Source of the DNA: Nageia nagi
Taxonomy: Eukaryota > Pinophyta
Assembly (NCBI GenBank): GCA_050084985.1
Contig: JBITNC010000002.1
Coordinates: forward strand, 2,852,001-2,916,000
Direction of reading: 5' to 3'
DNA length: 64,000 nucleotides
The translations under genes were made by a program, and so were the position numbers. Every line of letters begins with the position of its first letter. Position 1 is the stretch's first letter. This document shows, piece by piece, positions 22,991 through 34,200 of the stretch. Under the pieces are notes generated by a model. It worked only from the letters and a program-made list of their open reading frames with translations, made no database searches and was not told the DNA's origin.

Positions 22991-24245
22991 TTGAGATGCC
23001 TCTGCCTTGGGTGCTTCTGTTTGATCCAACATGTTCATGCCAAGCTCCAACTCTGAATCTTCATCCTCGCCGTCCAGGAGAACCTCGATGTATGGCACCT
23101 GTCCTTTACCTTGACAACGGTGCCTTGGCTCCCATGGCATTTTGTAGTGAAAGCATTTGCCTTCTTCTTTCAGCTTCCTCCTAGTGGTTGCGTCCATCTA
23201 GCCCATTTGAGGAGGAGGAAAAGATTTGAACTTGTTGGTTCCCTCCTCTGCTGCTAATTTCTGCACGGCCTGCTCCTTGTGCGTTTGTACCCCTTTGAGG
23301 GTGATCATAGTCGACTCCAAATCGTAGGCTGCCCTGATTGCATCATCAAGGGTTTTTGGCCTTGATACCTTCACCATCCCTTGCAAGGGTTCCATCAACC
23401 CCTCTACAAAGATGAAGGTCAATTTCTCCTCTGAAATGTTACGAATCATGACTGCAATTTTCTAAAAAATCTGAAACGAAATCATCCACTGTACTTTGCT
23501 TCCTCAAGGATGTCAACTCTCTGAAATAATCGTTCTCCTTCCTATCAAACCATTCTACTAACCTCTAAGCAAATTCATTAAAAGAGGGCATATGAGAATA
23601 ATCTTCGCTGATTACCCCATGTTGCTACCATTCGTGAGCATCTCCCTCAAAATGCAACAATGCAAAATGGATTGCATCTTCTTCCACCATGTTCAAAATT
23701 AGGGTGAAGTATGTCTGAAGCTGATGGAGCCAAGCCCTAGTCGTCATCTTATTCCCATCATACATCGGAACTTGCATTTTGTTAATTTTTTGTTGTAGCT
23801 CCCTCTTGTCAACCCACGAATTGCCTTGAGAATGGCTGCCATGAGAACTACTTCCCTTCAAGCCCAAAATCTCCAAACAGCTATTGAAATTCATATCCTT
23901 CCTCCTAAACCAAGCCTCTACTTTGGCCAATTGATTTTGTACTACCTCCGTCATACTCCTCATGGCCACAATAAGCTCGTTGAACTTCCTTTCTGGCGTA
24001 GCGTCCTTGGTTAGAGTAGAGCTTCTTCTTCTCCTAGTCGATGGGGATCTGCCTCTCCTGGCTGAATTTTCTTCACCAAAGGCCTCTCCATCTTGGACGT
24101 CCTCCATCCATGGTCTGCGATCATCATTCTGAGTGGTTCTGGTTGGGGTTTCTTCTGGCAACATCCCCTTTCCACCCTTCTTAGCTAAAGACATGTCCCT
24201 TCTGGTGCTGGATCTAGTATAGTAATTATGGACTATAGGTCTCAT
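22973..24245 (-). pseudogene. Gypsy gag with degenerate zinc knuckle
   Basis: The gag frame runs from 24245 (206 codons uninterrupted) through 23449-23198 and 23197-22973. Visible features are a basic/acidic N-terminus with RRGRSPSTRRRRS, the retrotransposon gag core (PMYDGNKMTTRAWLHQLQTY and FALLHFEGDAHEW), KLTFIFVEGLMEPLQGMV, and a knuckle-like CFHYKMPWEPRHRC followed by QGKGQVPYIEVLLDGE. The knuckle lacks one cysteine of the C-x2-C pair. Several stops and shifts lie between 23450 and 23625. This N-to-C order fits the chromovirus-like gypsy type with Met primer. Confidence 0.8.
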
Positions 24246-24266
24246 TCACAAGTTGGCCAGATCCAA

Positions 24267-24278
24267 GCTCTGATACCA
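24267..24278 (-). other. Primer binding site of the gypsy element
   Basis: The minus strand reads TGGTATCAGAGC, continuing TTGGATCTGG: an exact match to the common initiator-Met primer site. It lies one base inside the 5' LTR. Confidence 0.9.
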
Positions 24279-24279
24279 C

Positions 24280-26721
24280 TATACTATTCCCAAATATTCT
24301 CAATGCACAAAATCAATATTATATAATGCTCCTAAGCATGCCACGTACTACACTAGGGCATCAAACATGTTAACTAACAAGCCAGGAAGCCAAATGATGC
24401 ACCTTTCTAGCTAGATTCAACCTTTATACCTCAACGTCACACTTGGGGGCTCATACACTATGCAAAACACATCCAATAATGCCAACGATCACATACAAGC
24501 ATATAAATACAAATATAGCTCAACGTTGCAAATATGGAAGCATCATCATTAGACAATGAGACAAATAATGAAATCCAAGTACGCCACAGTTCTATTATTG
24601 ACATAATGGTGAGGACAATAACGAACAAGCCCAAAGGGCTCAACGTTGGCCTCCAAGGAGCCAACTAGAGCATACAAAATGCTAAGATAGATCTTGAAAC
24701 TAATATAGAACAATCATCTCCTACTAGTTCTATGGATGCCTCACTAAAGGACTCCCTCACAGGCTAGCTCTCGACGAAAAGAACCAATGTGATTTTGGAA
24801 TGCCACCAAATGGATTCAAAGGTGTAGACTGCTTGTGGACGCCTCAAGGTAGGGCAACCTCACAAGCACGAACATTCACCTCCACCATAAGACAAAAGAT
24901 GTTCTACACCTCTTGAACTCTCCTTGTGTGCTACGCTCAAAGTTGCTTGACACCGCCAGATCTTTGATAACTTCAAAGAGAAGGGTTTCTGTATATAATC
25001 AAGTCTATCTCTGCAACAAAGCTCCTTAGCCTTATATAGCTCATCACTGGATCTGGATCTCACCTCAAAGTCATCACCCAACCTTCCTAATCCAATGTTG
25101 GCTTCCTAGAAGCCCCACAAAGCCTAACGAAGGTGCCTAAGGGTCAATCCAAGCCCAACGTGGGTATCTGGGCCCTTCACATGCTCAACGTGGGTGCTTG
25201 GGAGTCACCCATGTCACATGGGGTTCCTGGAATGCATGTGTGAGTGTCTGTAAGGATCCAAACACAAACTCAAGTGCAATTAACCAAATTTAATTCAACA
25301 AACCCTAATGTCTATTCTAGGGCATCCAGATAATATATTCACAACCCAAATATGCCAACGTCTGGCTTACACATGCAAGAATAGATAATCAAACCAAATT
25401 GTTGCAATAACAAGGCATACACAAGACAAATATGGCGATCCAATGCCCAACGACTGTATATAAGATATGTAATGCTCAACAATACAATACCAGGCCCAAT
25501 AGGGATGACGTTGGCCTCAAGGGAACCAAATAGGGCAAGTCGTATATCCTCAATGTTGGGTGATCAACTAGAACCATGGGATAGCCTTGCTCCCTCAAAA
25601 TTTGGATCCTTTCCACCGAAGGTGCCCTCCTCAAACCCTGGTGGCCAACTACATGGCAGAAGCTCAACCTCGGAATACCATTGGATGAGAAGAGTGTTGC
25701 ACCAATGTCATAGACAATTAGGATCCCTCAGCTTGATAGCCCTCCTAGATGCTGCACCTAGGGGATTGCTTAGCACCGCTAAGTCTTATTGTCCTCTGGA
25801 CGATATGAAGTATAGTAATAATCAAGTATTTCCAACAATGAGTTCCAATGTCTCTTTATACACTCAACTCCGTCTGAATCTCACCTAGGAGTCATCACCT
25901 AGCTCCCTAATCCCAACATTAGCCTCCTGGGGACCCAAAATGCCCAACATGGGTGCCTAGGGGTTAGGCATACCATGTCCCCCTTGCATGCCCACGTGGG
26001 TCTAGGAGTCATGCGTGGGGTCTAGGTGTCATGGTGGGCCAACATGGGCATCTAGGAGCCTCCCCAAGGCTAACGCATGCATATAAGTGCTCACCCATCC
26101 ATCTAAGTGTAGAACAGACCTTGGGATTCCCACAATTAAGATCAGGATCTCCAAGTATGATAATAACACTTAATCTAAGCTTGAGAGGAAGACGTCCCAC
26201 TTGGGGCTCACAGTGGGGTCCATCGAACCATTAAATCTTCTATCCCAAGTTACAACATGAAAGTACAATCCAATAATAAAATATATTACAAGAGGAATCT
26301 ATTGGGTTCCACAATTAATTATGATCATGCAAGGGGGATGTCATAGTGTCTAGGAGTCATCATGGGCCAATGTGGGGGTCTAGGAGTCTCCCAAGGTTGG
26401 CGCATGTGTACAAGTGCTCCCAAATCCAACATTGGGGCAAATAGGTGTTTATCCATGTTCAAGTGTCATCTAGGTACTACACAAGCCTTGGGATTCCCAC
26501 AATCATATTTAGGATCTCCAAGTGCATTAAATGACAAATAAAATAACACATCCTAGCTTGGGAGGAAAACGTCCCTCATGGGGCTCACAAAGTTGGTACA
26601 ACGTACCTTTATAATTCTACCCCAAGTAACTAACAACAAATACATGAATAAATAAATATTTACAAAAAGGGAATCCTTAGTTTCCAAAATTAATTATGTT
26701 TTACAAAAAGGGGATGTTACA
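24280..26721 (-). repeat. 5' LTR of the gypsy element, split by a solo LTR
   Basis: The outer end GGGGATGTTACA is at 26721 and the inner end near 24280 (TATACTATTCCC; the terminal CA has become TA). It aligns with 14703-15276 plus 19587-20376. Several CCAACGT words occur between 25090 and 25200. Confidence 0.8.
25249..26345 (-). mobile_element. Solo LTR of the element B family
   Basis: Reads TGTAAGGATCC at 25249 and ends GGGGGATGTCATA at 26345. GTGTC is present on both sides (25244-25248 and 26346-26350; AGTGTCT is shared in full). The minus-strand content matches the element B LTR over most of its length. No internal sequence is present, so it arose by LTR-LTR recombination. Confidence 0.75.
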
Positions 26722-26726
26722 TGCTA

Positions 26727-26984
26727 TCAATAATCTCTAAGAAACGCTCCATAGAGAAAGCCATTTTGTGGTTGAGAGGCTAGGGAGGGAGGTCCAAGTA
26801 ACCTAGATGTATCATAAGTAAATATCATCTTTGATAGGTTTGTGAATCATGGCCTTTGATGGAAGAAGATGAGGAGGAGCATCCGATAAGTACCTGAATG
26901 AGGGAAGTCGATCAATGGTAATGTTGATGGATTGGAGAAGCAGACTAGCCCCAAAATATAAACATTATCTACGCTTGATGAGAC
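26727..26984 (-). pseudogene. LINE ORF2 piece (piece 2)
   Basis: The minus strand reads LPSFRYLSDAPPHLLPSKAM then IHKPIKDDIYL and VTWTSLPSLSTTKWLSLW. This is the segment between RT and the C-terminal motif in plant LINE ORF2 proteins (D-A-P-P-x-L-L-P is characteristic). It ends in MERFLEIIDS at the gypsy insertion. Confidence 0.75.
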
Positions 26985-27260
26985 CCAAGTGTTTACAAAT
27001 AAAAATTGAGCGTGTAAATAAATAAACAGAGAAATATCTACAAACTCAATATTATCTGTATACTAGCTACGGATAGCGATTTATTCTAGATATCAATAAA
27101 CAACATAACCAATTCAGCAGTGTACTTGTACCAACCAAGACTGTGATTCGTGTACTTACCTCACGGAACGTACCTGACAACGAAAGATGTAGATATTGGC
27201 GATGTAGTGATGATAAGCTGCCTTTTCCACAACGTCGTGACCTGCAAGGATGCGAAAAGA

Positions 27261-27336
27261 GGACCGCGGGCGGTCCGTTTCAGTAGTATTAGAGCGCCGG
27301 CGGTGTTCTTCCGTTCACAAAGGAGCGCCGGCGGCC
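27261..27336. promoter_or_regulatory. GC-rich palindromic motif cluster, LTR copy 1
   Basis: GGACCGCGGGCGGTCC at 27261-27276 has perfect 7-bp inverted arms. Related GCGCCGGCGGTG and GCGCCGGCGGCCC follow near 27293 and 27324. The surrounding DNA is AT-rich. Binding role is inferred only from symmetry and repetition. Confidence 0.6.
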
Positions 27337-27664
27337 CTAGCTTGATAGCTTTGACCTCTCGATTAGGTCCAGATCTTCAGTATAGATATCTCAGATTGCA
27401 GTGTAATATCAGAATTGATCGCATATGTCAGGAGAGCTCGCGTAAGGAAGCACACAAACCACAGCCTTGTAGGCGGTACCAAGAGATACCTTAAGGGGTA
27501 GCCACTTACAAGACCATACGCAGGATCATGTGTATCCTTGTTGTTGTGGACTTACTATTAGATCCCTTATTTATATAGATAATAGATAATACCGCCCATA
27601 GGTCGGCGTGCATCCACATAAATAAGGTTAATTCACAAGATTTAATATAAACACATCAATAAAC

Positions 27665-27775
27665 AAGATAATTCATGCAATACTCAAGATAAACCATACA
27701 ATATTCAAGATAACCCATGCAATATTCAAGATAAACCATGCAATATTCAAGGTAAACCATACAATATTCATATTC
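27665..27775. repeat. ~22-bp tandem repeat in the LTR
   Basis: About five units of CAATATTCAAGATAAACCATA-like sequence. The same array is in the other LTR near 34894-35004. Confidence 0.8.
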
Positions 27776-27886
27776 AAGCCAAACATTGATATTATCACTT
27801 TAATCCATTCAAGACATATAGTTAGGCCAAGCATATTTCATTAATTTATTGATTTAAAAACATAAATTCATTTTTATGTGTTAACA

Positions 27887-27899
27887 GATGCCCCACTTT
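27887..27899 (-). other. Polypurine tract of the PMD-carrying element
   Basis: The minus strand reads AAAGTGGGGCATC directly before TGTTAACA, the 5' end of the 3' LTR. Confidence 0.7.
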
Positions 27900-28163
27900 G
27901 GATGTGAAATCGAAAGAATCATGAGGTGACTTGAGATTTTGCATTCAAAGTAAAACACAATATCACAGCAAACAATTTTGATAAGCAATGATGAACACTA
28001 ACCATTCCAAACTTAAACAACATCATGATAAAGCTTATAGGTTAAGAAAACTCCCTTTTGATATTTACCTTGGGCATGCTTGCCCCTTGCGTTTTGCTGT
28101 AGAAGGTGATAGCCTGATATGTCTGATAATCTGATAAGCTGATAATCTTGCCGTAATGCTGAT

Positions 28164-28380
28164 GACCCATGACGACAAACTTGACAACACACATGACAGT
28201 GACCGGACAAACGACTTGACCACACATGTCGACCGGACGACATCTTGACAAGACCACATCACAAGACAAAACATGACAACACATGACAACACACATGACG
28301 ACATGATAACACACATGACCAACTCACAAGACAAGACATGATAACACACATAACAACACATGATAACCATAACGACACAT
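28164..28380. repeat. Short-period repeat of CATGACAACACA
   Basis: About fourteen irregular units of ACACATGACAACA and ACATGATAACACA. Probably slippage-derived. It precedes the larger arrays. Confidence 0.7.
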
Positions 28381-28384
28381 AGGA

Positions 28385-28925
28385 GAGAGCTAAGTTCTAC
28401 ACAACTGAGCCTTCGCACCAAGAGGTGTACTCCAATTGCATGAGAACCGAACTCCGCAAAACAATGATAAGCTGATATGTGAGAGCTAAGTTCCACACAA
28501 CTCTTCGCACCAAGTTGCATAAGAACCGAACTCCGCAAAACAAGTGATAAGCTGATATGTGAGACCTAAGTTCCACACAACTCTTCGCACCAAGTTGCAT
28601 AAGAACCGAACTCCGCAGAACAATGATAAGCTGATGTATGAGAGCTAAGTTCCACACAACTGAGCCTTCGCACCAAGAGGTGTACTCCAGTTGCATGAGA
28701 ACCGAACTCCGCAGAACAATGATAAACTGATGTATGAGAGCTAAGTTCCACACAACTGAGCCTTCGCACCAAGAGGTGTACTCCAGTTGCATGAGAACCG
28801 AACTCCGCAGAACAATGATAAGCTGATGTATGAGAGCTAAGTTCCACACAACTGAGCCTTCGCACCAAGAGGTGTACTCCAGTTGCATGAGAACCGAACT
28901 CCACAGAACAATGATAAACTGATGA
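28385..28925. repeat. Tandem array of six 79-96-bp units
   Basis: Units start GAGAGCTAAGTTCCACACAA at about 28385, 28481, 28561, 28640, 28736 and 28832. Four units are 96 bp or so and two are shorter, lacking the AGAGGTGTACTCC segment. The units near 28640-28925 are almost identical, so amplification is recent. Tandem arrays upstream of the 3' LTR are typical of Tat-group elements and can seed satellite DNA. Confidence 0.85.
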
Positions 28926-29690
28926 AGCTGATACTCCACCAAGAAGCATGATAAGCTGACTATGGGAGCTGGACTCCACTCAAACATGATAATCTGATTA
29001 TGGGAGCTGGAACTCCACTCACAAGCATGATAATCTGATTATGGGAGCTGAACTCCACTCACAAGCATATGATAAGCTGACTATGGGAGCTGGACTCCAC
29101 TCACAAGCATATGATAAGCTGACTCGTGGGAGCTGAACTCCACTCATAAGCACATGATAAGCTGACTATGGGAGCTGGACTCCTCTCCCAAGCATGATAG
29201 TCTGATCACGGGAGCTGGACTCCACTCATAAGCACATGATAGTCTAACCATGGGAGCTGGACTCCACTCATAAGCATATGATAATCTGATTATGGGAGCT
29301 GGAACTCTACTCATAGGCACATGATAAGCACATGATAAGCTGACTATGGGAGCTGAACTCCACTCATAGGCACATGATAAGCACATGATAAGCTGACTAT
29401 GGGAGCTGGACTCCACTCATAGGCACATGATAAGCTGAGTATGGGAGCTGGACTCCACTCACAAGCATATGATAAGCACATGATAAGCTGACTATGGGAG
29501 CTGGACTCCTCTCATAAGCATGATAGTCTGATCACGGGAGCTAGACTCCACTCACCAGCATGATAGTCTGATCACAGGAGCTAGAACTCCTCTCATAGGC
29601 ACATGATAAGCGGATTATAGGAGCTGGACTCCACTCACAAGCACAATATTCTGATCATGGGAGATGGACTCCTCTCACAATCATGATAGT
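28926..29690. repeat. Tandem array of ~45-60-bp units
   Basis: About fifteen units built from GATAAGCTGACTATGGGAGC, then TGGACTCCACTCA and CAAGCATAT or TAGGCACAT. GATAATCTGATTATGGGAGC is a variant. The unit shares ATGATAAGCTGA with the preceding array. Confidence 0.85.
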
Positions 29691-29906
29691 CTGATCACTC
29701 GGGTCTGCAAACACGAAAACTCAAAGCAATATTCTCCTGGATATATCATTCGTCAAACACCTATGACGCACACATGATACTTAGATAAGCTGATAATTCA
29801 GATCTGCAAACACGAAACTTCAAGGCAATATTCTCCTAGATATATCATTCGTCAAACATCTATGATGCACTCATGATACTCAATAAACTGATTTTCTAGA
29901 TAAAGG

Positions 29907-29972
29907 AACGCAGGCGGTCCTTTCCTACTGACTTAGAACGCCGGCGGTCTTCACTAAGGCCGCGGGCGGTCC
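29907..29972. promoter_or_regulatory. GC-rich palindromic motif cluster upstream of the PMD gene
   Basis: Three copies: AACGCAGGCGGTCC, AACGCCGGCGGTCT and GGCCGCGGGCGGTCC, spaced 21-30 bp, about 150 bp upstream of the TATA box. Confidence 0.6.
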
Positions 29973-30113
29973 TTTTCTTGAAGATTCATCAAAAACCGTG
30001 AAAATCACGTCCCTGCGAATCACCTCTGGATTCCAAATTGATGCCTGATTGCTCGTCCACGCATGCCAAATGCTCAAATCGAAATTAGTCTTGAAGTGTG
30101 TGCCCTAACCTTT

Positions 30114-30122
30114 CTATAAAAG
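30114..30122 (+). promoter_or_regulatory. TATA box of the antisense PMD gene
   Basis: CTATAAAAG at 30114-30122, followed by a pyrimidine-rich leader. It lies about 620 bp upstream of the first in-frame ATG (30740). It points to transcription independent of the LTRs. Confidence 0.6.
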
Positions 30123-30566
30123 AGGCCCCACCCTTCCTCATTTGATCACCTTGTCATTTTCATAGCTGAGAGCATCCAGAGCTCAAGAGACTGATTCAAA
30201 GAGGTTTAGCTGGTGCTTTTGTCACTATCGCTAAATAATTCTTCTTGTATTGCTGTGCTGCACACTATGGCCCTACCGATCACACGCCGAGAGGGACACA
30301 GAGCTGCCTTGGTGGCTGATTCTCCTGCTGGTCATCAGGTACACTACCTCTTCTACCTTTTTCATGCTATGTTTTTGTTTCTCTTCAAGTTTTACCTGCC
30401 TGTACACTAGCTTTTCCGAATTGCCCCTAGGGTTTTACTGTTGCATACCCTAGCTCTGCGTTTTTCTCTTTTTAGTCTGCTTTTCGAACTTCCAGTGCCA
30501 TGGCTGCCTTATGCTCACCCGTACGAACCTGCACCCCGAATTTTATTGCCCTTTTTCACGGAAACA

Positions 30567-30643
30567 GGACCGCTGGCGGTCCTTTCTGCCCTAGTTTGGA
30601 CCGTGGGCGGTCCTTCTCACCTGTAGTAGACCGTGGGCGGTCC
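30567..30643. promoter_or_regulatory. GC-rich palindromic motif cluster in the PMD leader
   Basis: Three copies at 30567-30582, 30598-30613 and 30628-30643 (GGACCGCTGGCGGTCC, GGACCGTGGGCGGTCC, AGACCGTGGGCGGTCC). They lie between the TATA box and the PMD frame, possibly in an intron beginning GTACAC near 30339 and ending TTCTTGCAG at 30720. Confidence 0.6.
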
Positions 30644-30739
30644 TCGTTTTCCTGTACTATTTTTTGCTATTTGCATTTCACATCTTGATACTGACTTGCC
30701 TTTCATCCTTCTTTTCTTGCAGAGCCGTGGGGATACCTT

Positions 30740-32529
30740 ATGCGTCCATCCGGTAAGAGTGCCTCCTTCACCACTGCCCAACAGTAGCCCCAAACTGACG
30801 TAGCCCGGAGTATTCTAGAGGATATTTCATTCAGCCACCTTGCATTTGCTGAATATGTGTTTCATGACCGCAACATGCTTACAGCTTTGATGGAGAGGTG
30901 GGATCCAAATTCCAACACCTTTCACCTTCCCACCGGTGAGATTACAGTGACCTTAGAGGATATCTACAGGATCACTAGACTTCCTATCAGGGGGAAACTA
31001 GTGAAGATGATTCCTGTTCCGAGCTTGGAACAGGCAGAGGTATGGGCTACATGGCTGACGGGATCAGACGAAGTGAATCACAGGAAGAGAGGTGTGTCAC
31101 TAGTGAGACATGTGCCAGAGGATCCTCCAGCACGGGGTGACCTGCGGATGAGGCTCCTCATTGCCTGCCTTCTAGATGCTATTGTCTATCCAGACAAGAG
31201 CAGTGAGACCTTCCCAGTGGGTATGATTCCTATTATTCAGGACATGGTTATACACAGACAGCGATATGCATGGTGCCCCGCAATACTGGCACAACTTTAT
31301 CATGATCTCCACGGCTTTGCAGAGGTGGAGAGAAAGGGGAGATAGGTGGCTCACTCTATGATCCTGCAGGTGTGGGCCTATGAACACATCACTATTTCTA
31401 GACCGAATATACTGCCCCTAGACCAGCCAGATGATGCCCCCACCTGGCAACGGTGGGCGACGACCGAGGTACCAGACTTCCCTAACATAGACCTAGAGGG
31501 ATGGCGTGGGCGACTTGACTTACTACAGGAGGTGCAGATCTACCGGCGTCCTTATCGGGGAGGTGTACCAGAGTGGGAGGAAGACCTAAAGGAGATGACA
31601 TGGGTGAGACACCCTACCTACCTACAGGCACGTAGGGCTTTAGTGGAGCCGTACAGACCAGAGCGGGTACTCCGTCAGTTCGGCCTCCAGCAGGGTATAC
31701 CAAATGACTGCAGGATAGTGGTGCGCTACTACCGTAGCAGGCACCTCCCGGAGGATTACGAGCCAGTGCCGGACTGGGATCCAGACTGGGAGTCCCCCAG
31801 CGAGGACTCCGACTATGATGTCGATGATGACATAGATGGACCTGATCATACAGAGGACTATCTAGACTGGTGGAGGACACGCCGCCCTCACCACATAGGC
31901 ATTCACGATACTGACATGGGTGACGATGCATGGGAGGATGAGGACCCAAGAGACACAAAGACCGGGTGGGACACTCCCTTCACCACGGGAGGATGGGGAG
32001 GGGAGAGTAGCTCTTCATACGCTCGTGACACATCTCTAGATGCAGGGCATGACGACAATGAGACTGATCCGGACCAGGACGAATATGAACCTGAATATAA
32101 GACAGAATCAGACTGGGAGGATGAAGACTACGATGAAGATGATGATGGTAAACTACTTTCTCTTTTACTTTGCTTTGACTTTCTGTTTTTCATAATACGC
32201 AAGGAACTAACATGATATGTTAATGCTATGTCACAGATCCTGAGGTTGAGATAGCTAGGCTGCGTAGCCAAATCGATCAGAAGGATGAGGAGATCAGAGA
32301 GCTACAGGGCCGTCTACGGTTCGGAGGAGGAGATTATGCTGGTATCTATCAAGACTTATAGGCGGCCAACAAAGAAATCAAGGTCCTCTACGAGCAGCTT
32401 CGCCAGGCCGAGAGACAGATCGGCGAGAAGGCCCGCGCAGAGAAATACAGGGCACGGTGCGGGGGTGGCACCTCTAGCAGGGCTACTAGCTCTAGTGTAG
32501 GGGATGGGGGGTCTAGTAGGAGATTTTAA
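30740..32529 (+). pseudogene. Plant mobile domain (PMD, MAIL1-like) gene carried by the element
   Basis: The PMD is the conserved domain of plant MAIN/MAIL1 proteins and of many transposon-encoded relatives; its biochemical role is not settled. The frame begins ATG at 30740. It reads NMLTALMERWDPNSNTFHLP, TGEITVTLEDIYRITRLPIR, LPEDPPARGDLR-type linker, MILQVWAYEHI and VLRQFGLQQGIPND, then a long acidic tail (about 31760-32147). An intron of 89 bp (32148-32236, GTAAAC to TCACAG) keeps frame into a last exon with a coiled-coil-like EIARLRSQIDQKDEEIRELQ and a Gly/Ser-rich end at TAA 32527. Three in-frame TAG codons interrupt it: 30785, 31343 and 32359. Apart from these the frame is open. It lies opposite to gag. 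Confidence 0.8.
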
Positions 32530-32764
32530 ATCACTCTATGTAATCTCATTCAGTTTGCATTGTAAACGAAAACATTTTGATCATGATATATAAAACATAA
32601 ACTTTGGTACCTGATTTGTTCTTTGTTCATGTACTTGTGATGCGTGAATTTGATGTTCCGTGATCCTTGCGAACGAACACCAACGATACGACCTGAAATT
32701 CTGACCTTTCATGTTGCGAACGTACTTGGAATCTTTTGCTTTCCTCTGTTTTTTCCCTAAAAGA

Positions 32765-32810
32765 GGACCGTCGGCGGTCTTTTTCTCCCGAAATACAACG
32801 CCGGCGCTCC
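32765..32810. promoter_or_regulatory. GC-rich palindromic motif pair downstream of the PMD gene
   Basis: GGACCGTCGGCGGTCT at 32765-32780 and AACGCCGGCGCTCC at 32797-32810, between the convergent 3' ends of PMD and gag. Confidence 0.6.
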
Positions 32811-32916
32811 TGTTATGACTTCATGAAACCTCCCAATCTCTTAACCCTGACATCTGTTAGAGACCTGAACCAACTGCTAGCTTTTCTCTCTCTTTTTTTT
32901 TTTTATGTATTTCAAT

Positions 32917-34125
32917 CTACCAAATGATACCTTCGGGAGGCCTGGAGCTCCTACCGGGGTTAGCATCCTCAAGGAAGATCGTATTGATATGCTGTTCTTC
33001 TCCTGTATCTTTGACCTTTGCTGGACATACATAGAATCCATCTTCTATGAGCTTTTGTATTCTATCCCTAAGATTTCCACATCCGTTTGTAGCATGGCCT
33101 TTAGCCTGATGATATTCACAATATCTATCTTCCTTATACCAATGGGGTTTTTCTGCTGTGGGATCTTCCTCACGCTTCGGTAAAGGTCGTAATAACCCTT
33201 TTTCCACAAGATCTTTTAGGATGTGTCTTGGAGGTATGGGAAATCTCACATATCTCTTTTCCTTCGTCTCACTTGTATTCTCAGCCATATGGACATCTTT
33301 CTCTTTCTTCGGCGAATGTGATCCCTTATCCTTTGTTTTTGCCTTTTCATTATTACCATACTTTACAAGCCCTAGCTTCACAAGGACTTTTTCTTTCTCT
33401 AACAGTTTATACGTCATATCGGAAAATGTGAGATGTGTATAATCAATAACATATGCTTGTAAGGGCAATATAACAGCTTCTTTAAAAATGTTATTTACCT
33501 CTTTTTTTGTTAACCTAATCTTTACTTGCTGCCATGTCTTCTTAAATCTTACAACAAATTTATCCAGTTGCTCATCACTGCCCTGTTTAATAGCACATAA
33601 ATCTGATAGCATAACCTCCTTCTTGATGTTATGCTTATATTGCTCCAGAAACAAATCACTGAATTCCTCAAATGATGTAATGGACCCTTCAGGTAAGCCA
33701 TAAAACCATTCTCGTGCATCTCCTTCCAAGCTCTGGGGGAAGAATTTAGCCTACAATCTTTGGTCGGTACCAATTGTGAGTTCACATTCATCCTTAAATC
33801 CTTGTATATGTCTCCTTGGATCTCCTCCACCATTGAACTTACTGAATTTTGGTTCTTTGTAATCGGATGGTGGCATATGCCTACGAATGTCACCACATAA
33901 AGGACTACCAAATTCGAAAGAATCATTAGGTGGCGTCGATCTTCTTGCCAATCTGTCTATCTGCCTCTGCATACCTTCCATAGTAGCCTGAAAATTGCTA
34001 TTGTCACCCTCAGCGCTATTTTGCATTCCTCCGGATCCCTCCGGATCATCATGTCTGATTTCTACCAATAACTCATCCAAATCTCTTTTTGAAAGGCTTC
34101 GCAAGAATAACTTAAGCTGTTCCAT
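32917..34125 (-). pseudogene. Gag of the PMD-carrying element (Tat-like)
   Basis: Start ATG at 34125 (MEQLKLFLRSLSKRDLDELL). The retrotransposon gag core is SLEGDAREWFYGLPEGSITS, then FEEFSDLFLEQYKHNIKKEV and LDKFVVRFKKTWQQV. The zinc-binding motif is YCEYHQAKGHATNGCGNL, of the C-x2-H-x4-H-x4-C kind seen in Tat-group gag. One continuous frame of about 400 codons is broken by a single TAG at 33751-33753. Its end at 32917 is followed by no protease. It may still supply a docking site for packaging, but as written it makes only a ~125-residue N-terminal product. Confidence 0.85.
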
Positions 34126-34200
34126 AACTAAGACACTCACAAAATAGATGTTAATCTTAACTAAAACCTTTAGGGTTTTAGTATAATGATGTGTAGTTCA

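Larger units (their letters stand above)
14703..26721 (-). mobile_element. Ty3/gypsy retrotransposon with several nested insertions
   Basis: Minus-strand element. The 5' LTR is 24280-26721, primer site 24267-24278, gag 22973-24245, protease remnant near 22690-22990, a pol C-terminal remnant 20391-20575, polypurine tract 20377-20390 and 3' LTR 14703-20376. Flanks are TGCCA (14698-14702) and TGCTA (26722-26726), a 5-bp duplication with one change. Without nested DNA the LTRs are about 1364 and 1340 bp, close enough to be a pair. The RT, RNase H and integrase region has been replaced by LTR debris (20576-22552). Confidence 0.8.
26990..27886 (-). repeat. 3' LTR of the PMD-carrying element
   Basis: 897 bp, identical to 34217-35113 except C/T near 27296 and 27562 by eye. 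It contains three GC-rich palindromic motifs (27261-27336) and a short tandem repeat at 27665-27775 made of about five 22-bp units with AATATTCAAGATAAACCAT. Confidence 0.95.

Noticed and set aside
27150-27494. 114-codon ORF present in both LTRs of the young element (also 34377-34721)
   Set aside because: Found only because the LTRs are duplicated; no domain, and it runs opposite to LTR transcription.
28385-28925. Possible CRISPR-like array
   Set aside because: Units are 79-96 bp and near-identical throughout with no unique spacers, and the genome is eukaryotic.
28042-28987. Long minus-strand ORFs rich in C, V, S and H over the tandem arrays (up to 196 codons)
   Set aside because: They are translations of the tandem units, open in several overlapping frames because the unit lengths are multiples of three, and have no known domain.
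30339-30720. A first PMD exon starting ATG near 30267 with an intron GTACAC to TTCTTGCAG
   Set aside because: Good splice signals, but the spliced product is not in frame with the PMD, so I kept ATG 30740 as the start and mention the possible leader intron only.
32237-32529. Separate small ORF at 32285-32500 as an independent gene
   Set aside because: Splicing of 32148-32236 joins the upstream PMD frame to a different frame of this stretch, giving a sensible coiled-coil end; the small ORF is out of that frame.
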